A DNA stretch of 64,000 bases from Atherix ibis (lineage: Eukaryota; Arthropoda; Insecta; Diptera; Athericidae), in contig OY282608.1 in assembly GCA_958298945.1 (NCBI GenBank), positions 15,229,933-15,293,932 on the forward strand. The letters are read 5' to 3'. Each line of letters begins with the position of its first letter. The first letter of the stretch is position 1. The notes under the pieces were generated by a model that was given only the letters and a program-made list of their open reading frames with translations, was not told where the DNA came from and made no database searches. Below are positions 27,701 to 41,700 of this stretch, one piece after another. The position numbers and the translations under genes were made by a program.

Positions 27701-29020
27701 ACCAACAAGCCACCAAACCAACAAGCCAACTAGCCAACAAACCAACAAACCAACAAAGCAACAAACCAAAAAACCAACAAACCAAAAAACCAACAAACCA
27801 ACAAACCATCAAACGAACAAAACAACAAGCCAACAAGCCAACAAACCAACAAACCAACAAGCCAACAAACCAACAAACCAACAAGTCAACAAGCTAACAA
27901 ACCAACAAACCAGCAATCCAACAAGCCAACAAACCAACAAACCAACAAGCCAACAAACCAACAAACCAACAAACCAACAAACCAACAAACCAACAAACCA
28001 ACAAGCCAACAAACCAACAAACCAACAAACCAACAAACCAACAAACCAACAAACCAACAAACCAACAAACCAACAAACCAACAAACCAACAAACCAACAA
28101 ACTAACAAACCAACAAACCAACAAGCCAACAAGCCAACAAACCAACAAACCAACAAACCAACAAGCCAACAAACCACAAACCAACAAACCAACAAACCAA
28201 CAAACCAACAAGCCAACAAGCCAACAAACCAACAAACCAACAAGCCAACAAGCCAACAAACCAACAAACCAACAAGCCAACAAACCAAAAAATCAACAAA
28301 CCAAAAAACCAGCAAACCAACAAACCAACAAACCAACAAGCCAACAAACCAACAAACCAACAAACCAACAAACCAACAAACCAACAAACCAACAAACCAA
28401 CAAGCCAACCAACCAACAAACAAATAAACCAACAAACCAACAAACCAACAAACCAACAAACCAAAAACCAACAAACCAACAAACTAACAAACCAACAAAC
28501 CAACAAACCAACAAACCAACAAGCCAACAAATCAACAAATCAACAAGACAACAAACCAACAAAACAACAAGCCAACATGCCAACAAACCAACAAACCAAC
28601 AAACAAATAAACCAAGAAACCAACAAACCAACAAACCAACGAACCAAAAAACCAACAAATGAACAAACCAACAAACGAACTAACCAACAAACCAACAAGC
28701 CAGCAAGCCAACAAACCAACAAACCAACAAGCCAACAAACCAACAAACCAACAAACTAAGTAACCAACAAGCCAACAAACCAACAAGCCAACAAACCAAC
28801 AAGCCAACAAACCAACAAACCACCAAACCAACAAACCAACAAACAAAGTAACCAACAAGCCAACAAACTAACAAACGAACAAGCCAACAAGCCAACAAAC
28901 CAACAAACCAACAAAGCAACAAGCCAACAAGCCAAAAAACCAAGTAACCAAAAAGCCAACAAACCAACAAATCAACAAGCCAACAAACCAACAAACCAAC
29001 AAGCCAACAAACCAACAAAC
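24770..29020 (+). repeat. 4.25 kb tandem duplication, right copy
   Basis: Copy of 20520-24770 at offsets of 4246, 4247, 4246 and 4254 bp. Private odd-length units at 25846-25854 (9-mer) and 27271-27277 (CCAACAA, 7-mer) arose after the duplication. Other private changes are AAAGCAATAAACC near 25203 against AAACCAATAAACC near 20957, and AAATGAAC near 28657 against AAACGAAC near 24403. The copy ends where the 28.2-32.5 kb duplication takes over; the two overlap by about 0.8 kb. Confidence 0.92.
25029..25151 (+). repeat. Landmark block L, copy 5
   Basis: Same order as at 20783-20905 at offset 4246, carried by the 4.25 kb duplication with no visible difference in the landmark variants. Confidence 0.88.
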
Positions 29021-30300
29021 CAACAAACCAACAAACCAACAAACCAATAAGCCAACAAGCCAACAAACTAGCAAACCAACAAGCCAACAAACCAACAAAC
29101 CAACAAACCAACAAGCCAACAAACCAACAAGCCAACAAACCAACAAACCAACGAACCAAGTAACCAAAAAGCCAACAAACTAACAAACCAACAAGCCAAC
29201 AAGCTAACAAACAAACAAACCAACAAAGCAACAAGCCAACAAGCCAACGAACCAACAAACCAACAAGCCAACAAACCAACAAGCCAACAAGCCAACAAGC
29301 CAACAAGCCAACAAACCAACAAACAAACAAACCAACAAGCCAACAAACCAACAAACCAAAAAAACCAACAAACCAACAAACCAACAAGCCAACAAGCCAA
29401 CAAACCAACAAACCAACAAGCCAACAAACCAACAAACCAACAAACTAAGTAACCAACAAGCCAACAAACCAACAAGCCAACAAGCCCACAAACCAACAAA
29501 CCAACTAGCCAACAAACCAACAAACCAACAAACCAAAAAACCAACAAACCAACAAACCAACAATCCAACAAACCAACAAACCAACAAGCCAACAAACCAA
29601 CAAACCAACAAACCAAGTAGCCAAAAAGCCAACAAACTAACAGACCAACAAGCCAACAAGCCAACAAACCAACAAACCAACAAACCAACAAGCCAACAAG
29701 CCAACAAACCAACAAACAAATAAACCAACAAACCAACAAACCAACAAACCAACAAACCAAAAAACCAACAAACCAACAAGCCAACAAGCCAACAAACCAA
29801 CAGACTAACAAACCAAAAAACGAACTAACCAACAAACCAACAAGCCAACAAGCCAACAAACCAACAAACCAACAAGCCAACAAGCCAACAAACCAACAAA
29901 CCAACAAACCAACAAGCCAACAAACCAACAAACCAACAAACCAACAAACCAACAAGCCAACAAACCAACAAGCAAATAAACCAACAAACCAACAAACCAA
30001 CAAACCAACAAGCCAACAAACCAACAAACAAATAAACCAACAAACCAAAAAACCAACAAATCAACAAACTAACAAACCAACAAACCAGCAAACCAACAAG
30101 CCAACAAGCCAACAAACCAACAAACCAACAAGCCAAAAAACTAACAAGCCAACAAACCAACAAACCAACAAACCAAGTAACCAACAAACCAACAAACCAT
30201 CAAACGAACAAAGCAACAAACCAACAAGCCAACAAGCTAACAAACCAACAAACCAAGTAACCAAAAAGCCAACAAACTAACAAACCAACAAGCCAACAAA
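28205..30300 (+). repeat. 2.09 kb tandem duplication, left copy
   Basis: Repeated at 30300-32500. Exact pairs: 7-mer CCAAAAA 28461/30557 (2096), 9-mer 29356/31444 (2088), CATCAAACG 30198/32366 (2168). The jump from 2088 to 2168 is a ten-octamer gain in the right copy between about 31.9 and 32.1 kb. The first 0.8 kb of this block is also the tail of the 4.25 kb duplication, so the segment with the 7-mer at 24207, 28461 and 30557 is present three times. Confidence 0.88.
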
Positions 30301-32500
30301 CCAACAAGCCAACAAGCCAACAAACCAACAAACCAACAAGCCAACAAGCCAACAAACCAACAAACCAACAAGCCAACAAACCAACAAATCAACAAACCAA
30401 AAAACCAGCAAACCAACAAACCAACAAACCAACAAGCCAACAAACCAACAAACCAACAAACCAACAAACCAACAAACCAACAAACCAACAAACCAACAAG
30501 CCAACCAACCAACAAACAAATAAACCAACAAACCAACAAACCAACAAACCAACAAACCAAAAACCAACAAACCAACAAACTAACAAACCAACAAACCAAC
30601 AAACCAACAAACCAACAAGCCAACAAACCAACAAATCAACAAGACAACAAACCAACAAAACAACAAGCCAACATGCCAACAAACCAACAAACCAACAAAC
30701 AAATAAACCAAGAAACCAACAAACCAACAAACCAACGAACCAAAAAACCAACAAACGAACAAACCAACAAATGAACTAACCAACAAACCAACAAGCCAGC
30801 AAGCCAACAAACCAACAAACCAACAAGCCAACAAACCAACAAACCAACAAACTAAGTAACCAACAAGCCAACAAACCTACAAGCCAACAAACCAACAAGC
30901 CAACAAACCAACAAACCACCAAACCAACAAACCAACAAACAAAGTAACCAACAAGCCAACAAACTAACAAACGAACAAGCCAACAAGCCAACAAACCAAC
31001 AAACCAACAAAGCAACAAGCCAACAAGCCAAAAAACCAAGTAACCAAAAAGCCAACAAACCAACAAATCAACAAGCCAACAAACCAACAAACCAACAAGC
31101 CAACAAACCAACAAACCAACAAACCAACAAACCAATAAGCCAACAAGCCAACAAACTAGCAAACCAACAAGCCAACAAACCAACAAACCAACAAACCAAC
31201 AAGCCAACAAACCAACAAGCCAACAAACCAACAAACCAACGAACCAAGTAACCAAAAAGCCAACAAACTAATAAACCAACAAGCCAACAAGCTAACAAAC
31301 AAACAAACCAACAAAGCAACAAGCCAACAAGCCAACGAACCAACAAACCAACAAGCCAACAAACCAACAAGCCAACAAGCCAACAAGCCAACAAGCCAAC
31401 AAACCAACAAACAAACAAACCAACAAGCCAACAAACCAACAAACCAAAAAAACCAACAAACCAACAAACCAACAAGCCAACAAGCCAACAAACCAACAAA
31501 CCAACAAGCCAACAAACCAACAAACCAACAAACTAAGTAACCAACAAGCCAACAAACCAACAAGCCAACAAGCCCACAAACCAACAAACCAACTAGCCAA
31601 CAAACCAACAAACCAACAAACCAAAAAACCAACAAACCAACAAACCAACAATCCAACAAACCAACAAACAAACAAGCCAACAAACCAACAAACCAACAAA
31701 CCAAGTAGCCAAAAAGCCAACAAACTAACAGACCAACAAGCCAACAAGCCAACAAACCAACAAACCAACAAACCAACAAGCCAACAAGCCAACAAACCAA
31801 CAAACAAATAAACCAACAAACCAACAAACCAACAAACCAACAAACCAAAAAACCAACAAACCAACAAGCCAACAAGCCAACAAACCAACAGACTAACAAA
31901 CCAAAAAACGAACTAACCAACAAACCAACAAGCCAACAAGCCAACAAACCAACAAACCAACAAGCCAACAAGCCAACAAACCAACAAACAAACAAACCAA
32001 CAAGCCAACAAACCAACAAACCAACAAACCAACAAGCCAACAAACCAACAAGCAAATAAACCAACAAACCAAAAAACCAACAAACCAACAAGCCAAAAAG
32101 TCAACAAACCAACAAACCAACAAACCAACAAACCAACAAGCCAACAAACCAACAAACCAACAAACCAACAAACCAACAAGCCAACAAACCAACAAACAAA
32201 TAAACCAACAAACCAAAAAACCAACAAATCAACAAACTGACAAACCAACAAACCAGCAAACCAACAAGCCAACAAGCCAACAAACCAACAAACCAACAAG
32301 CCAAAAAACTAACAAGCCAACAAACCAACAAACCAACAAACCAAGTAACCAACAAACCAACAAACCATCAAACGAACAAAGCAACAAACCAACAAGCCAA
32401 CAAGCTAACAAACCAACAAACCAAGTAACCAAAAAGCCAACAAACTAACAAACCAACAAGCCAACAAACCAACAAGCCAACAAGCCAACAAACCAACAAA
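30300..32500 (+). repeat. 2.09-2.17 kb tandem duplication, right copy
   Basis: Copy of 28205-30300. The offset steps down one octamer (2096 to 2088) near 31.1 kb and up ten octamers (to 2168) near 32.0 kb. The CATCAAACG marker at 32366 and the AAGTAACC, AAAAAGCC, ACTAAC run near 32423-32447 close the copy. Private changes include CTGAC near 32237. Confidence 0.86.
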
Positions 32501-32575
32501 CCAACAAAGCAACAAACCAAAAAACCAACAAACCAAAAAACTAACAAACCAACAAACCATCAAACGAACAAAACA
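32366..32575 (+). repeat. Twin-marker cassette, 192-bp spacing
   Basis: CATCAAACG occurs at 32366 and 32558, 192 bp apart. The first is followed by AACAAAGC and the second by AACAAAAC. The same pair with the same 192-bp spacing and the same AACAAAAC ending occurs at 23369/23561 and 27615/27807. A 184-bp version occurs at 33694/33878, 35054/35238, 37038/37222, 38862/39046 and 40918/41102. Confidence 0.85.
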
Positions 32576-32877
32576 ACAAGCCAACAAGCCAACAAACCAA
32601 CAAACCAACAAGCCAACAAACCAACAATCCAACAAGTCAACAAGCCAACAAGCCAACAAACCAACAAACCAGCCATCCAACAAGCCAACAAACCAACAAA
32701 CCAACAAGCCAACAAACCAACAAACCAACAAACCAACAAACCAACAAGCCAACAAACCAACAAACCAACAAACCAACAAACCAACAAACCAACAAACCAA
32801 CAAACCAACAAACCAACAAAGCAACAAACCAACAAGCCAACAAGCCAACAAACCAACAAACCAACAAGCCAACAAAC

Positions 32878-34230
32878 CAGCAAACCAACAAACCAACAAA
32901 CCAACAAACCAACAAGCCAACAAGCCAACAAACCAACAAACCAACAAGCCAACAAGCCAACAAACCAACAAACCAACAAGCCAACAAACCAACAAATCAA
33001 CAAACCAAAAAACCAGCAAACCAACAAAGCAACAAACCAACAAACCAACCAACTAACAAACCAACAAGCCAACAAACCAACAAACCAACAAGCCAACAAA
33101 CCAACAAATCAACAAGACAACAAACCAACAAAACAACAAACCAACATGCCAACAAACCAACAAACCAACAAACAGATAAACCAGAAAACCAACAAACCAA
33201 CAAACCAACAAACCAAAAAACCAACAAACTAACAAACCAACAAACGAACTAACCAACAAACCAACAAGCCAGCAACCCAACAAACCAACAAACCAACAAG
33301 CCAACAAGCCAACAAACCAACAAACCAACAAACCAACAAGCCAACAAACCAACAAACCAACAAACCAACAAGCCAACAAACCAACAAACAAATAAACCAA
33401 CAAACTAAAAAACCAACAAACCAACAAGCCAACAAGCCAACAAACCAACAAACCAACAAACCAACAAGCCAACAAACCAACAAACCAACAAACCAACAAG
33501 CCAACAAACCAACAAACAAATAAACCAACAAACCAAAAAACCAACAAACCAACAAACCAACAAACCAACAAACCAACAAGCCAACAAGCCAACAAACCAA
33601 CAAACCAACAAACCAACAAACCAACAAGCCAAAAAACCAACAAGCCAACAAACCAACAAACCAACAAACCAAGTAACCAACAAACCAACAAACCATCAAA
33701 CGAACAAAGCAACAAACCAACAAGCCAACAAGCTAACAAACCAACAAACCAAGTAACCAAAAAGCCAACAAACTAACAAACCAACAAGCCAACAAACCAG
33801 CAAGCCAACAAGCCAACAAACCAACAAAGCAACAAACAAAAAAACCAACAAACCAAAAAACCAACAAACCAACAAACCATCAAACGAACAAAGCAACAAG
33901 CCAACAAGCCAACAAGACAACAAGCCAACAAACCAACAAACCAACAAGCCAACAAACCAACAAACCAACAAGTCAACAAGCCAACAAACCAACAAACCAG
34001 CAATCCAACAAGCCAACAAACCAACAAACCAACAAGCCAACAAACCAACAAACCAACAAACCAACAAACCAACAAACCAACAAGCCAACAAACCAACAAA
34101 CCAGCAAACCAACAAACCAACAAACCAACAAACTAACAAACCAACAAACCAACAAAGCAACACACCAACAAGCCAACAAGCCAACAAACCAACAAAGCAA
34201 CAAAGCAACAAACCAACAAACCAACAAACC
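32878..34230 (+). repeat. 1.36 kb tandem duplication, left copy
   Basis: Repeated at 34230-35590. The CCAGC variant with its G at 32880 pairs with 34232 (offset 1352), the twin CATCAAACG markers 33694 and 33878 pair with 35054 and 35238 (offset 1360), and CACACC with paired AAAGCAAC near 34161-34205 pairs with about 35521-35565. The one-step change from 1352 to 1360 is a single octamer. The copies abut with no spacer. Confidence 0.9.
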
Positions 34231-35590
34231 AGCAAACCAACAAACCAACAAACCAACAAACCAACAAGCCAACAAGCCAACAAACCAACAAACCAACAAG
34301 CCAACAAGCCAACAAACCAACAAACCAACAAGCCAACAAACCAACAAATCAACAAACCAAAAAACCAGCAAACCAACAAAGCAACAAACCAACAAACCAA
34401 CCAACTAACAAACCAACAAGCCAACAAACCAACAAACCAACAAGCCAACAAACCAACAAATCAACAAGACAACAAACCAACAAAACAACAAACCAACATG
34501 CCAACAAACCAACAAACCAACAAACAAATAAACCAAAAAACCAACAAACCAACAAACCAACAAACCAAAAAACCAACAAACTAACAAACCAACAAACGAA
34601 CTAACCAACAAACCAACAAGCCAGCAACCCAACAAACCAACAAACCAACAAGCCAACAAGCCAACAAACCAACAAACCAACAAACCAACAAGCCAACAAA
34701 CCAACAAACCAACAAACCAACAAACCAACAAGCCAACAAACCAACAAACAAATAAACCAACAAACCAAAAAACCAACAAACCAACAAGCCAACAAGCCAA
34801 CAAACCAACAAACCAACAAACCAACAAGCCAACAAACCAACAAACCAACAAACCAACAAGCCAACAAACCAACAAACAAATAAACCAACAAACCAAAAAA
34901 CCAACAAACCAACAAACCAACAAACCAACAAACCAACAAGCCAACAAGCCAACAAACCAACAAACCAACAAACCAACAAACCAACAAGCCAAAAAACCAA
35001 CAAGCCAACAAACCAACAAACCAACAAACCAAGTAACCAACAAACCAACAAACCATCAAACGAACAAAGCAACAAACCAACAAGCCAACAAGCTAACAAA
35101 CCAACAAACCAAGTAACCAAAAAGCCAACAAACTAACAAACCAACAAGCCAACAAACCAGCAAGCCAACAAGCCAACAAACCAACAAAGCAACAAACAAA
35201 AAAACCAACAAACCAAAAAACCAACAAACCAACAAACCATCAAACGAACAAAGCAACAAGCCAACAAGCCAACAAGACAACAAGCCAACAAACCAACAAA
35301 CCAACAAGCCAACAAACCAACAAACCAACAAGTCAACAAGCCAACAAACCAACAAACCAGCAATCCAACAAGCCAACAAACCAACAAACCAACAAGCCAA
35401 CAAACCAACAAACCAACAAACCAACAAACCAACAAACCAACAAGCCAACAAACCAACAAACCAGCAAACCAACAAACCAACAAACCAACAAACTAACAAA
35501 CCAACAAACCAACAAAGCAACACACCAACAAGCCAACAAGCCAACAAACCAACAAAGCAACAAAGCAACAAACCAACAAACCAACAAACC
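34230..35590 (+). repeat. 1.36 kb tandem duplication, right copy
   Basis: Copy of 32878-34230. Small differences include CAAATAAACCAAAAAACC near 34525 against CAGATAAACCAGAAAACC near 33174, and CAAACCAAAA near 34764 against CAAACTAAAA near 33402. The right part of this copy is also the left part of the 3.8 kb duplication that follows. Confidence 0.9.
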
Positions 35591-38500
35591 AAGAAGCCAA
35601 CAAGCCAACAAACCAACAATCCAACAAGCCAACAAGCCAACAAACCAACAAACCAACAAGCCAACAAACCAACAAACCAACAAACCAAAAAACCAGCAAA
35701 CCAACAAACCAACAAACCAGCAAACCAACAAACCAACAAACCAACAAACCAACAAACCAACAAACCAACAAACCAACATGCCAACAAACCAACAAACCAA
35801 CAAGCCAACAAACCAACAAACAAATAAACCAACAAACCAACAAACCTACAAACCAACAAACCAACAAACTTACAAACCAATAAGCCAACAAACCAACAAA
35901 CCAACAAGCCAACAAACCAACAAACCAACAAACCAACAAGCCAACAAACCAACAAACCAACAAACCAACAAGCCAACAAACCAACAAACCAACAAACCAA
36001 CAAACCAACAAACCAACAAGCTAACAAGTCAACAAACCAACAAACAAATAAACCAACAAACCAACAAACCAACAAACCAACAAACCAACAAACCAACAAA
36101 CCAACAAACCAACAAACCAACAAGCCATCAAGCCAACAAACTAACAAACTAACAAACCAACAAACGAACTAACCAACAAACCAACAAGCCAACAAGCCAA
36201 TAAACCAACAAACCAACAAGCCAACAAGCCAACAAACTAACAAACCAACAAACCAACAAGCCAACAAACCAACAAGCCAACAAACCAAAAAACCAACAAA
36301 CCAAGTAACCAACAAACCAACAAACCATCAAACGAACAAAGCAACAAACAAACGAGTCAACAAGCCAACAAACCAACAAACCAAGTAACCAAAAAGCCAA
36401 CAAACTAACAAACCAACAAGCCAACAAACCAACAAGCCAACAAGCCAACAAACCAACAAACAAATAAACCAACAAACCAACAAACCAACAAACCAACAAA
36501 CCAACAAACCAACAAACTAACAAACCAACAAGCCAACAAACCAACAAACCAACAAGCCAACAAACCAACAAATCAACAAGACAACAAACCAACATGCCAA
36601 CAAACCAACAAACCAACAAACAAATAAACCAAGAAACCAACAAACCGACAAACCAACAAACCAAAAAACCAACAAACTAACAAACCAACAAACGAACTAA
36701 CCAACAAACCAACAAGCCAGCAAGCCAACAAACCAACAAACCAACAAGCCAACAAGCCAACAAAACAACAAACCAACAAACCAACAAGCCAACAAACCAA
36801 CAAACCAATAAACCAACAAACCAACAAGCCAACAAACTAACAAACAAATAAACCAACAAACCAAAAAACCAACAAACCAACAAACCAACAAACCAACAAA
36901 CCAACAAACCAACAAACCAACAAGCCAACAAGCCAACAAACCAACAAACCAACAAACCAACAAACCAACAAGCCAAAAAACCAACAAGCCAACAAACCAA
37001 CAAACCAACAAACCAAGTAACCAACAAACCAACAAACCATCAAACGAACAAAGCAACAAACCAACAAGCCAACAAGCTAACAAACCAACAAACCAAGTAA
37101 CCAAAAAGCCAACAAACTAACAAACCAACAAGCCAACAAACCAACAAGCCAACAAGCCAACAAACCAACAAAGCAACAAACCAAAAAACCAACAAACCAA
37201 AAAACCAACAAACTAACAAACCATCAAACGAACAAAGCAACAAGCCAACAAGCCAACAAGCCAACAAGCCAACAAAGCAACAAACCAACAAGCCAACAAA
37301 CCAACAAACCAACAAGTCAACAAGCCAACAAACTAACAAACCAGCAATCCGACAAGCCAACAAACCAACAAACCAACAAACCAACAAGCCAACAAACCAA
37401 CAAACCAGCAAACCAACAAACCAACAAACCAACAAACTAACAAACCAACAAACCAACAAAGCAACAAACCAACAAGCCAACAAGCCAACAAACCAACAAA
37501 GCAACAAAGCAACAAACCAACAAACCAACAAACCAAGAAGCCAACAAGCCAACAAACCAACAATCCAACAAGCCAACAAGCCAACAAACCAACAAACCAA
37601 CAAGCCAACAAACCAACAAACAAACAAACCAAAAAACCAGCAAACCAACAAACCAACAAACCAACAAACCAACAAACCAACAAACCAACAAACCAACAAA
37701 CCAACAAACCAACAAACCAACAAACCAACATGCCAACAAACCAACAAACCAACAAGCCAACAAACCAACAAACAAATAAACCAACAAACCAACAAACCTA
37801 CAAACCAACAAACCAACAAACTTACAAACCAATAAGCCAACAAACCAACAAACCAACAAGCCAACAAACCAACAAACCAACAAACCAGCAAGCCAACAAA
37901 CCAACAAATCAACAAGACAACAAACCAACAAACCAACAAACCAACAAGCCAACAAACCAACAAACCAACAAACCAACAAGCCAACAAACCAACAAACCAA
38001 CAAACCAACAAACCAACAAACCAACAAGCTAACAAGCCAACAAACCAACAAACAAATAAACCAACAAACCAACAAACCAACAAACCAACAAACCAACAAA
38101 CCAACAAACCAACAAACCAACAAACCAACAAGCCATCAAGCCAACAAACTAACAAACTAACAAACCAACAAACGAACTAACCAACAAACCAACAAGCCAA
38201 CAAGCCAACAAACCAACAAACCAACAAGCCAACAAGCCAACAAACTAACAAACCAACAAACCAACAAGCCAACAAACCAACAAGCCAACAAACCAAAAAA
38301 CCAACAAACCAAGTAACCAACAAACCAACAAACCATCAAACGAACAAAGCAACAAACAAACGAGTCAACAAGCCAACAAACCAACAAACCAAGTAACCAA
38401 AAAGCCAACAAACTAACAAACCAACAAGCCAACAAACCAACAAGCCAACAAGCCAACAAACCAACAAACAAATAAACCAACAAACCAACAAACCAACAAA

Positions 38501-38755
38501 CCAACAAACCAACAAACCAACAAACTAACAAACCAACAAGCCAACAAACCAACAAACCAACAAGCCAACAAACGAACAAATCAACAAGACAACAAACCAA
38601 CAAAACAACAAACCAACATGCCAACAAACCAACAAACCAACAAACAAATAAACCAAGAAACCAAGAAACCAACAAACCAACAAACCAAAAAACCAACAAA
38701 CTAACAAACCAACAAACGAACTAACCAACAAACCAACAAGCCAGCAAGCCAACAA
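34940..38755 (+). repeat. 3.8-3.9 kb tandem duplication, left copy
   Basis: Repeated at 38755-42530. CATCAAACG pairs: 35054/38862 and 35238/39046 (3808), 36326/40214 (3888), 37038/40918 and 37222/41102 (3880), 38334/42110 (3776). The offset changes are all multiples of 8: ten octamers gained near 39.8 kb, one lost near 40.9 kb, one regained by 41.6 kb, and fourteen lost near 42.0 kb. The block contains a + strand landmark with ACCTAC and ACTTAC variants near 35845-35870, repeated near 37798-37823. Confidence 0.88.
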
Positions 38756-41700
38756 GCCAACAAACCAACAAACCAACAACCCAACAAACCAACAAGCCAA
38801 AAAACCAACAAGCCAACAAACCAACAAACCAACAAACCAAGTAACCAACAAACCAACAAACCATCAAACGAACAAAGCAACAAACCAACAAGCCAACAAG
38901 CTAACAAACCAACAAACCAAGTAACCAAAAAGCCAACAAACTAACAAACCAACAAGCCAACAAACCAGCAAGCCAACAAGCCAACAAACCAACAAAGCAA
39001 CAAACAAAAAAACCAACAAACCAAAAAACCAACAAACCAACAAACCATCAAACGAACAAAGCAACAAGCCAACAAGCCAACAAGACAACAAGCCAACAAA
39101 CCAACAAACCAACAAGCCAACAAACCAACAAACCAACAAGTCAACAAGCCAACAAACCAACCAACCAGCAATCCAACAAGCCAACAAACCAACAAACCAA
39201 CAAGCCAACAAACCAACAAACCAACAAACCAACAAACCAACAAACCAACAAGCCAACAAACCAACAAACCAGCAAACCAACAAACCAACAAACCAACAAA
39301 CTAACAAACCAACAAACCAACAAAGCAACACACCAACAAGCCAACAAGCCAACAAACCAACAAAGCAACAAAGCAACAAACCAACAAACCAACAAACCAA
39401 GAAGCCAACAAGCCAACAAACCAACAATCCAACAAGCCAACAAGCCAACAAACCAACAAACCAACAAGCCAACAAACCAACAAACCAACAAACCAAAAAA
39501 CCAGCAAACCAACAAACCAACAAACCAACAAACCAACAAACCAACAAACCAACAAACCAACAAACCAACAAACCAACAAAGCAACATGCCAACAAACCAA
39601 CAAACCAACAAGCCAACAAACCAACAAACAAATAAACCAACAAACCAACAAACCTACAAACCAACAAACCAACAAACTTACAAACCAATAAGCCAACAAA
39701 CCAACAAACCAACAAGCCAACAAACCAACAAACCAACAAACCAACAAGCCAACAAACCAACAAATCAACAAGACAACAAACCAACAAACCAACAAACCAA
39801 CAAGCCAACAAGCCAACAAACCAACAAACCAACAAACCAACAAGCCAACAAACCAACAAACCAACAAACCAACAAACCAACAAACCAACAAGCTAACAAG
39901 CCAACAAACCAACAAACAAATAAACCAACAAACCAACAAACCAACAAACCAACAAACCAACAAACCAACAAACCAACAAACCAACAAACCAACAAACCAA
40001 CAAACCAACAAGCCATCAAGCCAACAAACTAACAAACTAACAAACCAACAAACGAACTAACCAACAAACCAACAAGCCAACAAGCCAATAAACCAACAAA
40101 CCAACAAGCCAACAAGCCAACAAACTAACAAACCAACAAACCAACAAGCCAACAAACCAACAAGCCAACAAACCAAAAAACCAACAAACCAAGTAACCAA
40201 CAAACCAACAAACCATCAAACGAACAAAGCAACAAACAAACGAGTCAACAAGCCAACAAACCAACAAACCAAGTAACCAAAAAGCCAACAAACTAACAAA
40301 CCAACAAGCCAACAAACCAACAAGCCAACAAGCCAACAAACCAACAAACAAATAAACCAACAAACCAACAAACCAACAAACCAACAAACCAACAAACCAA
40401 CAAACTAACAAACCAACAAGCCAACAAACCAACAAACCAACAAGCCAACAAACCAACAAATCAACAAGACAACAAACCAACATGCCAACAAACCAACAAA
40501 CCAACAAACAAATAAACCAAGAAACCAACAAACCAACAAACCAACAAACCAAAAAACCAACAAACTAACAAACCAACAAACGAACTAACCAACAAACCAA
40601 CAAGCCAGCAAGCCAACAAACCAACAAACCAACAAGCCAACAAGCCAACAAAACAACAAACCAACAAACCAACAAGCCAACAAACCAACAAACCAATAAA
40701 CCAACAAACCAACAAGCCAACAAACTAACAAACAAATAAACCAACAAACCAAAAAACCAACAAACCAACAAACCAACAAACCAACAAACCAACAAACCAA
40801 CAAGCCAACAAGCCAACAAACCAACAAACCAACAAACCAACAAACCAATAGGCCAAAAAACCAACAAGCCAACAAACCAACAAACCAACAAACCAAGTAA
40901 CCAACAAACCAACAAACCATCAAACGAACAAAGCAACAAACCAACAAGCCAACAAGCTAACAAACCAACAAACCAAGTAACCAAAAAGCCAACAAACTAA
41001 CAAACCAACAAGCCAACAAACCAACAAGCCAACAAGCCAACAAACCAACAAAGCAACAAACCAAAAAACCAACAAACCAAAAAACCAACAAACTAACAAA
41101 CCATCAAACGAACAAAGCAACAAGCCAACAAGCCAACAAGCCAACAAGCCAACAAACCAACAAACCAACAAGCCAACAAACCAACAAACCAACAAGTCAA
41201 CAAGCCAACAAACTAACAAACCAGCAATCCGACAAGCCAACAAACCAACAAACCAACAAACCAACAAACCAACAAGCCAACAAACCAACAAACCAGCAAA
41301 CCAACAAACCAACAAACCAACAAACTAACAAACCAACAAACCAACAAAGCAACAAACCAACAAGCCAACAAGCCAACAAACCAACAAAGCAACAAAGCAA
41401 CAAACCAACAAACCAACAAACCAAGAAGCCAACAAGCCAACAAACCAACAATCCAACAAGCCAACAAGCCAACAAACTAACAAACCAACAAGCCAACAAA
41501 CCAACAAACCAACAAACCAAAAAACCAGCAAACCAACAAACCAACAAACCAACAAACCAACAAACCAACAAACCAACAAACCAACAAACCAACAAACCAA
41601 CAAACCAACAAACCAACATGCCAACAAACCAACAAACCAACAAGCCAACAAACCAACAAACAAATAAACCAACAAACCAACAAACCTACAAACCAACAAA

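Noticed and set aside
39586..40032. + strand open frames of PTNQQTNK repeats (up to 148 codons), a possible Asn/Gln/Thr-rich low-complexity protein
   Set aside because: They begin at chance CATG variants and end at TAA stops made by variants such as ACTAAC. Frame-independent composition shows they are by-products of the repeat.
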